64,000 nucleotides of DNA from Mimachlamys varia. Lineage: Eukaryota; Mollusca; Bivalvia; Pectinida; Pectinidae. The position numbers and the translations under genes were made by a program. This document shows positions 62,047 through 64,000 of the stretch, one piece after another. Each line of letters begins with the position of its first letter. Position 1 is the stretch's first letter. Where the stretch lies: the NCBI GenBank assembly GCA_947623455.1, contig OX392527.1, forward strand, positions 34,340,201 to 34,404,200, read 5' to 3'. Below the pieces are notes generated by a model. The model was not told where the DNA came from, did not search any database, and saw only the letters and a list, made by a program, of their open reading frames with translations.

Positions 62047-63200
62047 CAAGCGATGACTATTTACAGTGCTAGTATTTCCGGTGTAGAGCGAGGACCCAGT
62101 ATCATCAATATTGGACTCGCGTTCAGCTCAATTGATGTAGTGCAGAACTGTTGCCCGACTTTAACAAAATAACATCCAAGTAGAAAACCTTTTAAAAATA
62201 CCAAGCAAACCACCAAGCATTTGAAGTGCTGAGAGTTCATATTTCAATCTGAATGCATCCCACAACATTGTAAAACAAAGCTTTTGAGTAAACTGTACCT
62301 TTTGAACAATTTATAATATTTATGCACTAATATAAAAGCATTACATTAAATATGTTTTTACATTTTATGAAAATATTTAAAATTACCATCTATTCATATA
62401 ACCACAAAGACGTATTTATAGATATTATAGTTTGAATACTAAATATTTTAATAATTGATGATTTATTAAAATTTTAAATAAAAGAGTTCACTATTTCACC
62501 GAAACAAGTCTATCCTGTTCTGTGTACTGTAATATTTGTCTTCGGAGGTGTCAACATTTTCTCTTAACTATGCTCATCAATTTGGACAGGAGCACAAATG
62601 AATCTGTTTCAGATTAAATCATAACAGCAATATTTGAGTATATTACACATCCTATGGAGGAATAGCACACAGGATACCAAAACATGAACTTGTTAATGGA
62701 CTTGTCAGACTAATTTAATCAACATTCCCGGACATGAAATCAAACTTATCCTTCTATCACACTACAAGATATTGAAAACTAAAACATTCATGTTGAACAA
62801 TATCCTCCAATTTTATAACATTTAATGTTAAACAATTCAAGGATCTTATTCAATATGATTGGTATTTGTCAACATAAAACTTGCTTCAAAGAATCAGTTT
62901 CCTGGATTACAAATCTTTCCACTGGAGTAAGAAATAATAATGGGATTGAGGACAAAGTTGATGAACACCATAACCTCCGTTATTCTTTTTAACAATTTGC
63001 TTTTTACATCATTTCTGTTTCTAAAAATGTGAAATACATGTTCAGTCCAAAACTTTGAATAAACAATTTGGATAATTCAGATTTGGAAGCAAAGGGCAAA
63101 TCCATCAATATAAATACAAGAAATGTCAGAATTTGGAAAATAACTGCAAGATGAAAATGTCCACTAATGACTATTATTAAACAGCAGGAATGAATAATCC
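62047..63200. other. No gene seen
   Basis: AT-rich. If the minus-strand exon below is real, this would be its 3' UTR. Confidence 0.35.
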
Positions 63201-63215
63201 TACCAATGGAGAACC

Positions 63216-63264
63216 TAGTCATCATATGATCTGACACTGTACTTCACCACTCCCCATCCCCCTT
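63216..63264 (-). CDS. Possible terminal coding exon (minus), weak
   Basis: On the minus strand, a strong acceptor (a run of T followed by ctgtttgcag) ends at 63,265. One downstream frame reads GGWGVVKYSVRSYDD then TAG. Another frame gives only KGDGEW before TGA. A possible preceding exon at 63,911 to 63,842 or 63,828 reads IGRCFLNPTSDTNQIANITK... in its only open frame. Joined at the tca-gtgaga donor (63,842) it would keep the GGWGVV frame. No protein family is recognised and the upstream acceptor has a weak pyrimidine tract, so this is tentative. A long AT-rich 3' UTR down to about 58,423 would fit. Confidence 0.25.
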
Positions 63265-64000
63265 CTGCAAACAGAAAAAAAAATGCAGACAAAAAGGATG
63301 TTTAAAAGTTTCAAAGGCAGAATAAGATGATAAAAGAAACATGCACTGTTTGAATGCAATACCCTTTCATTACCAAAATATAAACAACTGATATTAAATT
63401 CTAAGAATTTCAGTTTTGTAAAAGAACATGTTTATAGTAGACTTACTGCACAATTGATATTTTTTTTGCAGTTAAGCAATGTCCCATGATTTGGCATTTA
63501 AAGACAAATAGGTTTTAAATTCTATATAAAAGCTATTTAAATGCCGTATATCAGGTTATTTTTTGGATGCACAACTTTTGCGATAAAAACATCAGCATAG
63601 TAAACGCACAAAATTTTCAATTTTTAATTCTTGCAATTTTTATGTTATTGGGAAAAAAATTAACGCAAATTGTTCATAATAACTCTCAGTCTTGTTTGTT
63701 CTTTCTACATACAACCACAAAAAATTTTGCCTAGGAGTTAATGTTACATACTGTTCACTATATAGAGCTTTGTAACAATTCTTTTCTATTTTTTTTTTTC
63801 CATATTTTGGTTTAATAGGTTGTTTACGGGATTTGTCTCACTGACCGAGGTCTTTGTAATGTTGGCAATCTGATTAGTGTCAGAAGTGGGATTCAGAAAA
63901 CACCTTCCAATCTGTTGATGCATGCTATTAAATAATAGCTCAATAATTACACCTGTTATTAGACTTGTGCTTGTTTACAAAAACACACCATCATGTCGCA

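Overview
This 64-kb window is eukaryotic and reads like an AT-rich, repeat-laden marine invertebrate genome, most probably a mollusc and perhaps a bivalve. The grounds are a mariner transposon, decayed retroelements of a reverse-transcriptase (RT) family common in molluscs and other lophotrochozoans, tRNA-derived SINE pieces, and scattered copies of a short gggag-N2-aactc type motif that I associate with mollusc DNA. There are no operons, bacterial-style genes, rRNAs or CRISPR arrays. The species assignment is inference.

Layout. 1-20,000: repeat-rich DNA. It holds a full-length but broken mariner (350-1694, with inverted repeats and a TA duplication), a palindromic mini-element beside it, SINE-like and foldback elements, and several copies of one retroelement family here called RT-A (probably Penelope-like). 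Four tandem units of 524-529 bp built around the RT-A 3' tail lie at 10,068-12,173. 20,516-36,769: one 16.25-kb minisatellite of about 490 units of 33 bp. Because 33 is a multiple of 3 and the unit lacks stops in five of six frames, the whole block is full of long open frames. These are most likely not genes. 38,657-41,036: the longest RT-A relic. 41-54 kb: more repeats, a nested inverted repeat near 45 kb, a TTAA-flanked MITE at 50,556-50,934, and three further RT-A pieces.

55,230-57,092 is the one convincing host gene: a 620-residue secreted protein in a single coding exon, with two apparent CBM6-like beta-sandwich regions. It has a splice-acceptor-like tract just before the start codon, so a 5' non-coding exon may lie upstream. 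57.1-64 kb is AT-rich non-coding DNA with three tandem repeats. On the minus strand, weak splice signals near 63.3 and 63.8-63.9 kb suggest it could be the long 3' UTR of a gene that mostly lies beyond the right edge.

The genes do not form a pathway. The window is mainly a record of repeat birth: RT-A tails spread as truncated, inverted and tandem copies, cut-and-paste elements and MITEs were inserted, and the 33-bp satellite grew by repeated block duplication. I found no convincing new enzymatic or defence system. The most unusual object is the satellite.
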